DNA of 64,000 bases from Macrocystis pyrifera (GCA_031763025.1 JASSKH010000024.1:9199023-9263022); one strand, 5' to 3'. Positions 21,589 to 31,073 are shown, counted from the first letter of the stretch. Notes: generated from the letters alone by a model not told the origin. A program made the numbers and translations.

Positions 21589-21995
21589 AATTGAAGGAGA
21601 GGCCTGTTGAATGTCGTATCTTTGGCACTGCCCCGCCAAATTTCTCCACTCTTTCCCTCGATCCTCCTCCAGCCAATTGTATTGGCGACCACGGCGTTCG
21701 ATCTGATTTCGAGGCAAGACCCGCTATCTATTATGCACGACGAAACGAAAATTCAGCACCACAATATAACCTTCGAATAAACAACACGGTCAAAATTACC
21801 CTCAAATAACAAGCGCCACATATTACTGCGAGGGTTCGGGGCAGGGGGAGGGGCACCCGAAAATTTACAAGCAAGGCAACAGCGACCAAATCAGGGGGGT
21901 TCAAAACACGACTGCACCGACCATCACAAACCACCTCGCCGTTATGAGCGATAGTGGCGTCAACAAAAATATTCGTGCCCATCACCACCTACTGC

Positions 21996-22443
21996 TCATC
22001 TGTTTTTCTCGTCGACAACGACTTCTCCAGTGCCGGCCGCAATTTCCACTGCCGCGGCATTGGTCGTGCCTTCATCAGCCTCCGAATCGGTAACCCGGCC
22101 AATACCCGGTGCCATTTGGCGCAACAACAATTGCAGACCCGACTTCTTAAGAGAGGGTGGCGGTTTGACGCCACACTTCAAAATGTACTCCCGAATGTGA
22201 GCAGCAGTCAAAATTTGACAGGACGAACCTCTGTACCATGGCCAGACCAAGGTTCGTAGCTACCGGCGCCAGAAAGCTCTTGCGCCCCTGACATTTTGCC
22301 TTAACTCCTTCGGTCACTCGTGCAATGACCTGCCTTTCCGCGGGGAGCCTGTCGACAATTGCTTCCACCAGTTGGGCATGGCTCTGTATCACAATAGGAC
22401 AATATATACCTGGTACAAAAAATAGAAAAGACGACATTAACAT
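21996..22443 (-). CDS. Possible exon(s) with a SAP-like segment, 8.5-kb element
   Basis: Two overlapping minus-strand frames look coding. The first (from about 22395 to 22270) reads A-Q-L-V-E-A-I-V-D-R-L-P-A-E-R and A-R-V-T-E-G-V-K-A-K-C, preceded by a pyrimidine tract and AG acceptors. The second (22250-21996) reads T-A-A-H-I-R-E-Y-I-L-K-C-G-V-K, then P-S-L-K-K-S-G-L-Q-L-L-L-R-Q-M, which has the helix-turn-helix spacing and the L-x-x-x-G-x motif of SAP-type DNA-binding domains, then an acidic tail. Joining them needs a frame change or a very small intron. The domain match is by eye and weak. Confidence 0.3.
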
Positions 22444-23274
22444 TGCAGTTGAATACCCCGACTTTCTGTGAACGAGTTGTCGTGGCTGTAAAAAGCTATG
22501 TCAACCGGAGCGCAAAGTGTCAGCAAACAAACATATTTCTGTACAGTCGTCACAAGCCGTAGTCTAAGTATTCACTAAAAAGACGTAATCACGTCGTCTA
22601 CCGTAATAATGATAGTCAACGCCACGCCAGGAGTAAAACAATGGGGCGCCTTTGCAGCGAAAACCACACTAATATAGAGAAAAACAACGGACTCTTCTTG
22701 ACGAAAAAAAGCCCCGGCGACACAGCAGACGCCCCCTACCCACCCCTTGCCCCTTCAAATTATTGGGGTAAACGTCACGGGGTCAAGTGGGGATGTCGTA
22801 GCAGGAAGGGAAATGGAGCCGTTTCCGATGAAAGAAAAGAGGGGGGTGATACGCATAGAAATGTTGACATGCCCTGATACATGTTGATACATGCTTCACG
22901 CATCACCAAAACTATGGTAACGGACGAGTTTGAGTGGTCATCACTACTGCTCGGTAGTAGTAGTAGTAACGTCGTTTCGGATCGTCACAGCTATGCCGGT
23001 TTCAGTCTTGAACGCGGGACAACGGCTCTATCGTGCGTCCCCCGGCCGCTCGCGGCACCGCGGCCGTTCCACGGTCACTCCATTCGGCAGCCCTCCGTGT
23101 CCCCGCCGAAGGAATTGGCGAACGGGGGGCGTAGGAAGGCGCCATCCCGGGGGGCGGGTCGCTCTCCCCGGCATGGTGGAGTATGGAAAAATAAACGGAA
23201 CTCACAGTACAATACAGGAACAAGCGCGATAAGAACCAGCATGTCTATTGTCGTACGTACTGATGTAGTACATG

Positions 23275-23580
23275 GTGGGTGAGTTGGTGCGTGGGTTGGT
23301 TAGTATATGGGCGAGTGGGTTCGTGGCTTTGGGTATTAATAGTTGCCGTATTTTTACTGTTTCGTTTACTCCACTTGTGCTTCCACCACTGGACCATGGT
23401 GCTGCTACGTACGAACTGGGCACTCATCTACTGCTGCACCCACTGCTGTACTGCTGTAGTACATGGCGGTTGGGTGGATGAGTTGGTGGGCGGATGAGTT
23501 GGTGGATGAATGGGTCGATGGGTTAATCGGTGGGTGGGTGGGTGTGAGTGGATTGGTGAAGGGGTGAGTGGCTTCGTGAA
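23275..23580 (+). repeat. GGTGGGTTGG-type minisatellite
   Basis: Degenerate G/T-rich repeats (GAGTTGGTG, GTGGGTTGGT, GGTGGGTGGGTGTGAGTGG) in two blocks separated by unique sequence at 23330-23455. Each block is preceded by GTAGTACATGG. It lies inside the 8.5-kb element. Confidence 0.7.
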
Positions 23581-23815
23581 TATGTGTGGCGGCCGTGCTA
23601 TTTTTTTTTTTGTATTTGTGTTTTGTCCGCTGGATATGCTGCCACTATACCCGACCCGCTGGCATACTGCAGCATACCACTACAGTACGCGTAGTGCTTC
23701 CAAACTACGCCCCGACCGCATGGTAAATGCCCCGGGCCGCCTTTTCACGCCCGGAATATCACAAGCTCGAAAGAAAATCACGCCCCCTGAGGCGTCCACT
23801 ATCGTATTACGATAC

Positions 23816-23978
23816 CTTCGTATGCGCCTTCCCCTCTCGATCATCCGGACCGGCTTCCAACGCTTTGGTCTCCGTCTCCGGTTCCCAACCATCCGAAGGG
23901 GCGCCCTGCAGTTCGGCAAGAGCTGCACGCACTCTTCTCCCTCTCATCCTTACTCATCGTCATGGATAATTATAGTAT
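23816..23978 (-). CDS. Possible first coding exon in 8.5-kb element
   Basis: On the minus strand a TTTTTCCTTGCAG acceptor (AG at 23979-23980) is followed after about 30 bases by ATG at 23947. From there 44 codons are open (M-R-G-R-R-V-R-A-A-L-A-E-L-Q, then acidic W-E-P-E-T-E-T-K-A-L-E-A), ending exactly at AAG|GTATCG, a usable donor; the frame stops two codons beyond. The helical start and acidic tail are not diagnostic. It is listed because splice signals bracket a clean frame in an evidently young element. Confidence 0.3.
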
Positions 23979-24009
23979 CTGCAAGGAAAAACATCAAGAG
24001 TTAGCGAAG

Positions 24010-25260
24010 GGGTTGCTTCTCCGCTGATGAGAATATAGAGGCATTTCGACGTACGTTAGCCAATCGTAGAGGTTGCGGTTGGCATGCCCCCCGTAAGGAT
24101 AAGACTTTGTAACCTACGACGTCGCGCGCAGTCCTTCGATGGTCAAACGAGTACCGGATCACAGACTGCGTATCACGACTAACCTCTGACCCCGTCGTCC
24201 TCGCTGACCCCGTCGTCCCCGCCGTCCTGTTGAACCATGCACTTCGCTTCGTCGGTTTCTGCAGCGTCCTGTGATCACAGTGGGAACGACATTCAAGGAG
24301 TTTATCTTAATTTGACAAAACGGCTTGCAACGTTATCTGCAGGCGCGGATCAATGGGTCTTGACTCCACCATAAACCAACCTTGCGCACTCTGGACAGAC
24401 CATCCATTCCCAGTTCATGATCTACTGTAGTTCTTTCAAGGCAGCTCTATTCCCAATCTTGTAATATCTACCTCATATAGCTGGGCCCGTGCTATAACAT
24501 CTGTACGAGGGGAGTAGCACATGTTTCCTGGGTTGGATCTGTGCAATGCGGATCCTGCTAAACCTATCACGACGGCAGATGAGGAACTAGATGAACTACT
24601 GCTGTAGATAGATCATGATCAGTCCGAGGTGTGAAAAGTTGCACTCGACCTATCGATGCACGACACTCACCGTCTCCAAAGGCACGTCACTAGAACGATG
24701 AGCCGACCTCCTTTTTTTGCCTTCCCCCCGTGTGGACTCATTCCATCCGCACACAGTCATTGGTCACTCCGTCGTCTCGCGCCCAAGGTTATCTCCAGCC
24801 CGGTATGTAGGATATCTGTGATATCCACGTACAATTAGTCGGTCGAGTCGTGGTTCCACATACGGTTAACGACACGCAGTTGCGACATCGCGCGAAAAAG
24901 TATGTACATTAACGCGCCACCACAACCTCGAAGTGCCCTTCAGCTGCTGCTGTGGTTTGATTTGTTCCGCAGAGACAGAAGGATGACATCTCATCAGTAC
25001 GTACATATCTGGTACTCGTCCGAACTCGCACGAGTTTTGCTCGGTGCTGGTGAGTTTGTACTGCTGTTGTAGTTGAACATGCGGTAAGTTACGATTTTGA
25101 ACATCATGCCTAATTTTGAGGACAACGTCTACGTCTTGGTTACAGTCGTTTGCCGAAAAAAAATGGCTGGAGAACATCCAGCAATAGGCTAGCTGTCATA
25201 ACCAAGAAGAAACGGCGAACGGGAACGTCAATTGGCGAAGTGCGGTGGCCTGGCGTCCAA
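24010..25260. other. 8.5-kb element interior, no recognised gene
   Basis: Short frames on both strands (for example 24866-25177 minus) without recognisable domains. Several CTGCTGTAG-type palindromes occur. Confidence 0.5.
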
Positions 25261-25321
25261 ACGAAGTTGCTTCATGGCCTTGCGGCCGACGTAGCATTTT
25301 TCGATTTTCTTCGCTCACCTT

Positions 25322-25470
25322 GAACGATATCCACGAATTCTTCGTGGATGACGTCGCCGACGTGGTGCTGGATGGTTCCTGACTCTTTGTGGGCGCTGCG
25401 GTGGCCTGCTTCGCTGTCGCCGGTGCGATATGTGTGCAGCCCTAAGGGATTTCATAAAATCCCAGAGGCG
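25322..25470 (-). CDS. Possible exon near right TIR of 8.5-kb element
   Basis: A minus-strand frame reads T-G-D-S-E-A-G-H-R-S-A-H-K-E-S-G-T-I-Q-H, then H-V-G-D-V-I-H-E-E-F-V-D-I-V-Q, and meets a GTGAGC donor at 25321. It is histidine-rich and acidic, and the family is unknown. A basic frame of 72 residues (25315-25533) overlaps it in another register, so which one is real, if either, is uncertain. Confidence 0.25.
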
Positions 25471-25521
25471 TGTTTTTTTTACACGAGGTTGGCTGAAAGC
25501 ATTCCTTACCAAAAATCTTGA

Positions 25522-25551
25522 GTGAGTCCCCAATCCTAGTCATTCCCATTG
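25522..25551 (-). repeat. Right 30-bp TIR of the 8.5-kb element
   Basis: Complement of 17048-17077, followed by the duplicated CTCCCAGA and the remainder of the Gypsy-1 LTR. Confidence 0.92.
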
Positions 25552-25559
25552 CTCCCAGA

Positions 25560-25632
25560 AATGGAATCTGGAAGGAGCTGGGTTTTCGACTATATGCGTA
25601 GGCGTGTTGTTACCGGGGACATGGTATCCACA
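25560..25632 (-). repeat. Gypsy-1 5' LTR, outer 73 bp
   Basis: Matches 10058-10130 and completes the LTR whose other 411 bp lie at 16637-17047. The AGAC duplication follows at 25633-25636. Confidence 0.9.
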
Positions 25633-25636
25633 AGAC

Positions 25637-25730
25637 TATTGATCTTGGATCCAAATAATAACTGTCTAACAATTGGATTTATTCGGACAATTGATATCGT
25701 GCACTGTTTTTTTTTTTTAATTTTTACGCT
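25637..25730 (-). repeat. Right arm of the 42-bp fold-back
   Basis: Contains CTGTCTAACAATTGGATTTA and GATATCGTGCACTG followed by a T-run. It is the reverse complement of 7722-7790. It marks the outer edge of the structure into which L3 and Gypsy-1 inserted. Confidence 0.65.
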
Positions 25731-26130
25731 CTCGTTTTGTCACGGATATGTACCACGTATTTTCTAAAGCAGTGATCGCATTATTAGCTACACTTACAAG
25801 TAGTAGTAAGTATTGATAGTACTATTACTAGTAATTGGTGGTAATGAGGCGCGACCTCAGCAATACCTGCAGTAGTCATATCTGCGATGCATCATGCAAA
25901 ATATTTGTGCTGAACCAACACGAACGAACATCTACTGCTGCTGTTGTACCTACTACCTATACGCCGTCGTTGGTGAATATTCTTGGCATCATCTGATCAT
26001 ATCCTGCTCTTGAAAAACACAGACAGCACAGCAGTACGGACACACCTGTAACAAATACCAGGCACTGGATTTTGTCGTGTGTATCCTGGTATTTCCACCT
26101 CGAAATCCAGCATAATAATTTGAAGACGAA
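25731..26130. other. No recognisable gene
   Basis: Simple-sequence-rich, with TAGTAG and CTGCTG motifs. It includes the first copy of a TTTCCTGGTA...CGAAATCCAGCATAAT repeat near 26085 that recurs to 27000. Confidence 0.5.
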
Positions 26131-26134
26131 AAAT

Positions 26135-26280
26135 ATGTACTGCTGTGTGACCACAGAACTTATTGCTTGTATTCGTATCGTTTCTCTCGGGAATTCAAGA
26201 ATGGGCACGGACACTGACTGGTTGTGCTGGATGTCGACGGGTGGAAAGAGCAAGAAGACAAATGAACACACACCTGCTAT
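26135..26280 (+). mobile_element. LINE 3' end, copy L8
   Basis: Only the last 140 bases of the LINE family: TGACCACAGAACTT, GGGCACGGACACTG, GGTTGTGCTGGATGTCGACG, then an AACACACACC tail. It is heavily 5'-truncated and sits inside the CAG-rich repeat region. Confidence 0.75.
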
Positions 26281-26309
26281 ATTATTTTCTTTTTCTGTTT
26301 GTCCAACAG

Positions 26310-27060
26310 CAAGTGTTTTCTGGTTGAAATTCGGCATAATTTGAACACGAAAAATCTGCATCTGAAATTATTTGTTCAACAGAAAGCACTTCTTTCTCGT
26401 AGCAGGTGCCACAACTTGCTTGTACTGATGTACGACATCTACAGCAGCAGCAGTGTTTCTCCAGCAACAAAAACAGCAGCAGCAGTAGTAGCAGTGGGAC
26501 GCACGAGGCCAGGGTCAGCGTCGCTGTACGCTCGGCGGCTCGGCTTGTCAATCTAACCCTTGAACCCTTTGTACACGTCTACAGCAGCAGTGTTTCTCCA
26601 GCAACAAAACAGCAGCAGCAGTAGCAGTAGGACACACGACGCCAGGGTCAGCGTCGCTGTAAGCTCGGCTTGTCAATGTAAACCCTTGAACCATTTGTAC
26701 ACGTACTCGATTTTGTCCTGTGTTGGTTTTGAACTCGAAATTCGGCATAATAATTTCAAGACGAAAAATCTGCACTCGACACGCTCTGTCCAAGAGAGAA
26801 CTTCTAGTAGCAGGTGCCACCGCTACTACTGATGTACGACATCTGCAGCAGAGCTTCTCCAGCAGCAAAACAGCAGCAGCAGTAGCAGTAGGACACACGA
26901 GGCCACGTCGGCGTCGCTGTACGCTCGGCTTGTGTGTGAACCCTTCGTACATGTGTTTCCTGGTTCCGAACTCATAATTTGAAGACGAAAAATCTACAAT
27001 CTGACGTGTGTCCAGCAGAGCTTCTAGCAGTGCCACCACTACTACTACTTACTGCTGTAC
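26310..27060 (+). repeat. CAG-rich complex tandem repeat
   Basis: Three to four imperfect units, each with CTACAGCAGCAG, TTTCTCCAGCAACAAAA, CAGCAGCAGTAGCAGTAGGA, then CACACGAGGCCAGG, CGTCGCTGTACGCTCGGC and AACCCTTGAACC. Alternating blocks read GAAATTCGGCATAAT and GACGAAAAATCTGCA. Open frames on both strands arise from the triplet repeats and are not evidence of a gene. Confidence 0.75.
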
Positions 27061-27569
27061 AACAACTATACAGCAGATATTCTCCTGCTTCTCCGTCCCC
27101 TCATCAGCAAGAGGGTGGGCCTGCAGCATGTCTCGGGGACATGGCCCGAACGCTCGTTGCTGTGGACAGGCACGGTCTGCCTACGAGTACTCGTAGAACT
27201 GGGTTTCGAACAAAAACCGTTATAATGTGTTATTGGTTCTGTGTTTTTTCAACATGGCCCAGCACCAACATGTGCCTACACACGTTGCCACACCTAGCTC
27301 GAGCTACTGTGAACGACTTACCACCGCACCAGCACCACGAGGTCTCTTTTGTGTGTGCGCGCCCACAGAGCCCGCCGGGACTGGAATTGGTGCGGTGTGC
27401 GTCGAGGGCGGTGGTCAAACGTAGCCCAAAACAATGTTGAATCACACACACCCACACACACACATACAGAAAAACTCAAAACGAGGCACCCTACGCGAGC
27501 CGCTATGAAGAGGCTTTTTTTTTGTTGGAAAATTCCAAGAAAAAAAAGGCTCGCCCGCTCTGCGTGCTT

Positions 27570-28580
27570 CGCGCGCCTCATTAATAATAATCAAACAATC
27601 CGAAGCCGCTCGAAGACGCCATCACCATGCTCGATGAAGCCCGCGTCTCTGCTCCAGCGGCGCGGTGTATACACAGGATACACTTTGGTCTGCGTGCGGC
27701 GCTGTCGCGCGCTCTCCCTTAGTCGCGCAGCAGTTCTTCTCCGCGGCGTGTCCGAGGAGTAGGAGTTGATCTCAAAAACCTGGCGTTCATCTTGCAGATT
27801 TAATACCTTGCTTGATGGTGGACACGAAAAAAATATGTATTTTTTTTATGCTTACTGTGAGCGCTGCTGTCGGCCGATCACGCCCGTCTTTGCTCCAGCG
27901 GCATATCGTGTACACAGGCTACACTTTGGATTGCGTGTGTGTTGTCGCGCGCTCTCCCTACTTCGTGCAGCGGTTTTTCTCCCGTGGCGTATCCGAGGAG
28001 TAGGAGCTGAGCTCAAAAACCCGTCGAAACGGCGTTCATCATGCAGAATTACTATTACGGGGGTCCATAGTTAAGAGCACCAAATATTGTTAGTAAAAAT
28101 ACTTAAATATATAGGTTTTTATGTATGCCGTAGGTCCTGTTAACTATACACCCCCGTAATACCGTATGCTATACACTATTTGGTGGACACAAAAACAATA
28201 TGTATTTTTTAGGTGCTTCGTGCGAGCGCTGCTCGCGGCCGATCGAGCCCGTGTTTGCGCCAGCGGCACGGGATTTACACAGGCTACAGTTTGGTCTGCG
28301 TGCGGGTCTGTCGCGCGCTCTCCCTACGTCGCTCGGCAGCTCTTCTCCGTGGCGTCTCCGAGGAGTTGTAGCTGAGATCAAATCTGTCGAAACGACGTTC
28401 GTTCATCTTGCAGAATTATTTCCGTTTGCGACACATTTTGGAGTGGCATTTTTTAGGTGCTTCGTGCGAGCGCTGCTCGTGGCCGATAGAGTTCATTTTT
28501 GGGCCAGTACCTCGGGTGAATCTACACTACACTCTGGGATGCATGGGGCGCGGTCGGACGCTGTGTAGGGCGCGCTAGAA
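27570..28580 (+). repeat. About 250-bp tandem repeat, four units
   Basis: Four units beginning near 27625, 27850, 28205 and 28450, each with GAGCGCTGCT-CGGCCGATC, GCTCCAGCGGC, TACACAGG-TACA-TTTGG, TGTCGCGCGCTCTCCCT, TCTTCTCCGTGGCGT, GTCCGAGGAGTAGGAG, and CGTTCATC-TGCAGAATTA. The last is truncated. The third unit is displaced by a MITE inserted at the end of the second. Confidence 0.75.
28055..28159 (+). mobile_element. TTACGGGGG MITE, copy 1
   Basis: A 105-bp element with inverted ends TTACGGGGG...CCCCCGTAA flanked by TA on both sides (28053-28054 and 28160-28161). The interior matches copies at 59559-59663 and 61043-61147. TA duplication and size fit a Tc1/mariner-type MITE. Confidence 0.8.
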
Positions 28581-28670
28581 GGTGTTGAGTGGGCGACAGT
28601 GCTTGGAAAACCCGACAACTTGGAACTTACAAATTATGCTTCCGAAAATGGCCGCGCCCCCAGATGGCGA

Positions 28671-28999
28671 TTTTTTTATTTTTTTTTTATCCATCACTTT
28701 TACTTTCCAGCCCACTCGTAGGAGGTTTTACCCTCGACGATCTTCTGGACAAGCCGTGGTCACAGGTGTCGTCCCTTCTCCCCCCCGGTACGTGCCTTTA
28801 TTTTTTGTCGCGCATAGGGTTCAGCATTCCCACTGCTCGTCGATTTTCATCGAATGTAGCCAACTCACGCTTTCGCGCTTTCCGCTTATCAATTTTTTAT
28901 GCGAGAAAAGTCCCTATGAGCATGCACTCGGTGAGACTTGAACCCACGAAATTGATCTTGACAGGCACGCGGACCACCTACCAAGCCACCAGGGACGCC
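28671..28999 (-). mobile_element. tRNA-derived SINE-like element, copy 1
   Basis: On the minus strand a tRNA-like head (28924-28999) starts GGCGTCC and contains TGGCTTGGTAGG (A-box-like) and GGGTTCAAGTCTC (B box in a 5-bp T stem). A body of about 230 bp follows and ends in an A-rich tail (T-run at 28671-28689). This is the layout of a SINE. The anticodon arm is degenerate, so the source tRNA is unclear. Confidence 0.7.
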
Positions 29000-29031
29000 G
29001 TGATAGCCCAGACTGGTCGTAATGCAGGAAC

Positions 29032-29334
29032 ATTACTTTTACTTTCCAGCCATAGGAGGATTTACCCTCAGCGAGCTTCTGGACAAGCCGTGATCACAGG
29101 TGTCGTCCCTTCTCCCCCCCGGTACGTGCCTTTATTTTTTGTCGCGCATAGGGTTCAGCATTCCCACTGTTCGCCTATTTTCATCGAATGTAGCTAACTC
29201 ACACTTTCGCGCTTTCCGCTTATCAATTTTTTATGCAAGAAAAAGTCCCTATGAGCATGCACTCGGTGAGACTTGAACCCACGAAATTGATCTTGACAGG
29301 CACGCGGACCACCTACCAAGCCACCGGGGACGCC
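29032..29334 (-). mobile_element. SINE-like element, copy 2 (no A tail)
   Basis: A direct repeat of the preceding copy about 335 bp further on, with the tRNA-like head at 29259-29334 and the same body. It lacks the A-rich tail, so the pair looks like a tandem duplication and not two independent insertions. Confidence 0.7.
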
Positions 29335-29446
29335 TCTTGGCAGTAGATGTTTTGCATGAAAACTCTGCAGGTACAGCAGTACTAAATTATCAAATATTTT
29401 AAAATATTTCAAAATATTTCAATATTTTCTTTCCGGGGGGGGGTAA

Positions 29447-30231
29447 AGACAGCGCCTTGCATCCGCTGCAGGTAGTGTTAGAGGGAATGGGGGGAGGGGT
29501 AACAGCAGGAGGGGTAGAAGGAACACCGTACAAGTGTATGGGGGCAGGGGGGGGAACAGGAGGAGAAGAAGGGAAACCGCGGTAGAAGAGAGTAGCAGAG
29601 AGACCGCAGATAGGGTAGCAAGGTACCAGGCCGACTAATAGGTTGGACTTTTCTTTGCTACTCGTACCGCCAACTGCTGCGGCCGTTCGGTATGCATTGT
29701 GATTTTTTTCCCTTATCCTTATGAAAGAAGTACTACATAGTGGGTGGGTGACGAGCGTATTTTGGCCCACTCACTACTGCTCTTTTTACTTAGTTAAGTG
29801 TTCACCGGGATGCATAGTTCCCTTTTTCCTTCTCGTATCTTTCCCCTTGCACGTCCCTTTTGGCTCATGCTCGGGGTAAGTATGTATGTGTCTGAGCTTT
29901 GGCTTCCCATTTTATTTATTTATTTGGGATTCTTCTCCTTTTCTTTTTCTTTTTCTTGTTCTTTTTCGGTTTGGTTTTTTCGTTGCTTCTCTTTCTTTAT
30001 GGTGTATTTTGGTTGCTGGCGTATGTATGTATGTTGTGTCGGCCGCACCTAGTGCGAAGGCATGGTATTGCGTAGGCTATTAATGCATTACGGTGTGTTA
30101 TCTCTGTGTCGTAGTCTGTGACCACAGAGCTCGTATCTTCATCTTTCTAGGGTGAAGAATCAGCACAGACACTGGGCTTGCTGGATGTCGACGAGTAGAA
30201 GAACGGTTTAATGTGAAGAACACACACACAC
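29447..30231 (+). mobile_element. LINE 3' end, copy L4
   Basis: A plus-strand, 5'-truncated LINE copy with the G-rich block (29450-29680), a diverged T-rich region, the GGTGTATTTTGGTTGCTGGC block (29999 onward) and the conserved 3' terminus, ending in (AC)n at 30217-30231. Its tail touches the intron side of the tyrosinase-like exon on the other strand, about 38 bases beyond the splice donor. Confidence 0.8.
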
Positions 30232-30267
30232 AATGACGTCTTCTGTTTGTGTTTGCAACGCTCTCTC

Positions 30268-30269
30268 AC
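30268..30269 (-). other. 5' splice site of the tyrosinase-like exon
   Basis: GT of GACGCG|GTGAGAGAG, a strong donor match. Reading through it adds a few residues and then LINE sequence, which supports splicing here. Confidence 0.6.
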
Positions 30270-31073
30270 CGCGTCCAGCAACTCCTCCCTCTCGTCGTTT
30301 GTCAACGTCCTGATCTCTCTGCGCACGTATTTCACCATCACCGTCTCCTCCAGCCGGTTCGTCACCTTGCCGTCTCCATCGACTTCCTCCAGCACGACAA
30401 CATTCTCGTCTAGCTGAGTGAGGACCACAATGGTCACCGCCCCTGTTGCCGTAGCGCACACCTCTCCAACTCCGCCCGAGCCGCTGCTGCTGCCGCCCCC
30501 GCACACGCTCCAGCGATAGTCGAACCCCTCTCGCACTCCCACGACGGCCAACGTGGTGTCGCGGTACGGCTCGATGAGTTTGATATTCTTGAGCCAAGGG
30601 TAGTCCTGGCCAGGCTTCCCGTCCCGAACGTGATAGAAATTGAGTGCCGTGAACTCAAGTGCCACGACCCCATCAGCATCATCACCATTATCGGATGACT
30701 CCTTGCCAGGTTGGGTTTTGGTAGCAGGAATGCCGGTGTGAAGTGTAACTTTGAAGGACTCACCGAATGCTGCACCCGTGGTGCAATTGCCACAGCTCTG
30801 CCTCCACGCCGCACCGCTTCCCGCCAGCAAGGCCAGGCCGCACACGAGGGCAACAGCAAGCCTCAGTGAAATACGTTTCCCCCCCTCAAGGTCTCGCAGA
30901 TTAGTTTCGTTCGGTTGTGGCGGGTGCTGCTGTCCACCCAGGGTAGTAGGATAGCTAGTATTGCTGCATCTCGCCGACCTGCTGAGCAAGCCGTTGTGAG
31001 AGGTCGGTTGCTCGTAGGTGTCAACAGAGCCATATTGGTGACGAGGGGGTTGGCACTCCTTGGCTGAAGCCAT
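30270..31073 (-). CDS. Tyrosinase / polyphenol oxidase-like protein, first exon
   Basis: 268 codons from ATG at 31071-31073; the frame is open a little further upstream but without an ATG. A cytosolic-type N-terminus (residues 1-65) is followed by one hydrophobic segment (about 68-90: L-R-L-A-V-A-L-V-C-G-L-A-L-L-A-G), then an extracytosolic part with cysteines (S-C-G-N-C), E-F-T-A-L-N-F-Y-H, D-G-K-P-G-Q-D-Y-P-W-L, and near the end V-K-Y-V-R-R-E-I-R-T-L-T. The last motif and D-E-R-E-E-L-L-D-A are typical of the region just before the first copper-binding histidines in tyrosinase-domain proteins of stramenopiles. The copper-binding exons are not present. The exon ends in phase 0 at GCG|GTGAGAG. 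A LINE sits in the intron. It is either an intron-split gene whose rest lies elsewhere or an orphaned fragment. Confidence 0.6.

Larger units (their letters stand above)
17048..25551. mobile_element. 8.5-kb hAT-like TIR element inside the Gypsy-1 LTR
   Basis: An 8504-bp element with perfect 30-bp terminal inverted repeats that start CAATGGGAATGACTAGGATT (17048-17077 and complement at 25522-25551). It is flanked by an 8-bp duplication CTCCCAGA (17040-17047 and 25552-25559). Removing the element and one duplication restores the intact 484-bp LTR found at 9647-10130, which proves the insertion boundaries. An 8-bp duplication and a CAATG start (fits Y-A-R-N-G) suggest the hAT superfamily. I find no hAT transposase motif, so it may be non-autonomous, have spliced genes that I cannot assemble, or belong to another 8-bp family. 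Confidence 0.85.
9647..25632 (-). mobile_element. Gypsy-1: Ty3/Gypsy chromodomain retrotransposon, LTR interrupted
   Basis: A minus-strand LTR retrotransposon. The 3' LTR is 9647-10130. The 5' LTR is 16637-17047 plus 25560-25632, split by an 8.5-kb element. Both LTRs total 484 bp (411+73), and I see no difference between them. A 4-bp duplication AGAC flanks the whole (9643-9646 and 25633-25636), and the flanks rejoin into a normal 42-bp-repeat sequence. The internal region carries a gag remnant, an aspartic protease, a long pol and a chromodomain fragment. Identical LTRs point to a recent insertion. Frame breaks and the short gag suggest it cannot move on its own. Confidence 0.88.

Noticed and set aside
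17048..25551. Virus-like or Maverick/Polinton element
   Set aside because: No integrase, polymerase B, capsid or protease motif seen; TIR and 8-bp duplication fit hAT better than the 6-bp duplications of Polintons.
26310..27040. Polyglutamine or serine-repeat protein
   Set aside because: Frames open on both strands because of CAG repeats and change register between units.
28924..28999. Functional tRNA gene
   Set aside because: A and B boxes and the T arm are present, but the acceptor ends do not pair and the anticodon arm is degenerate. It is followed by a repeat body and A tail, so it is a SINE head.
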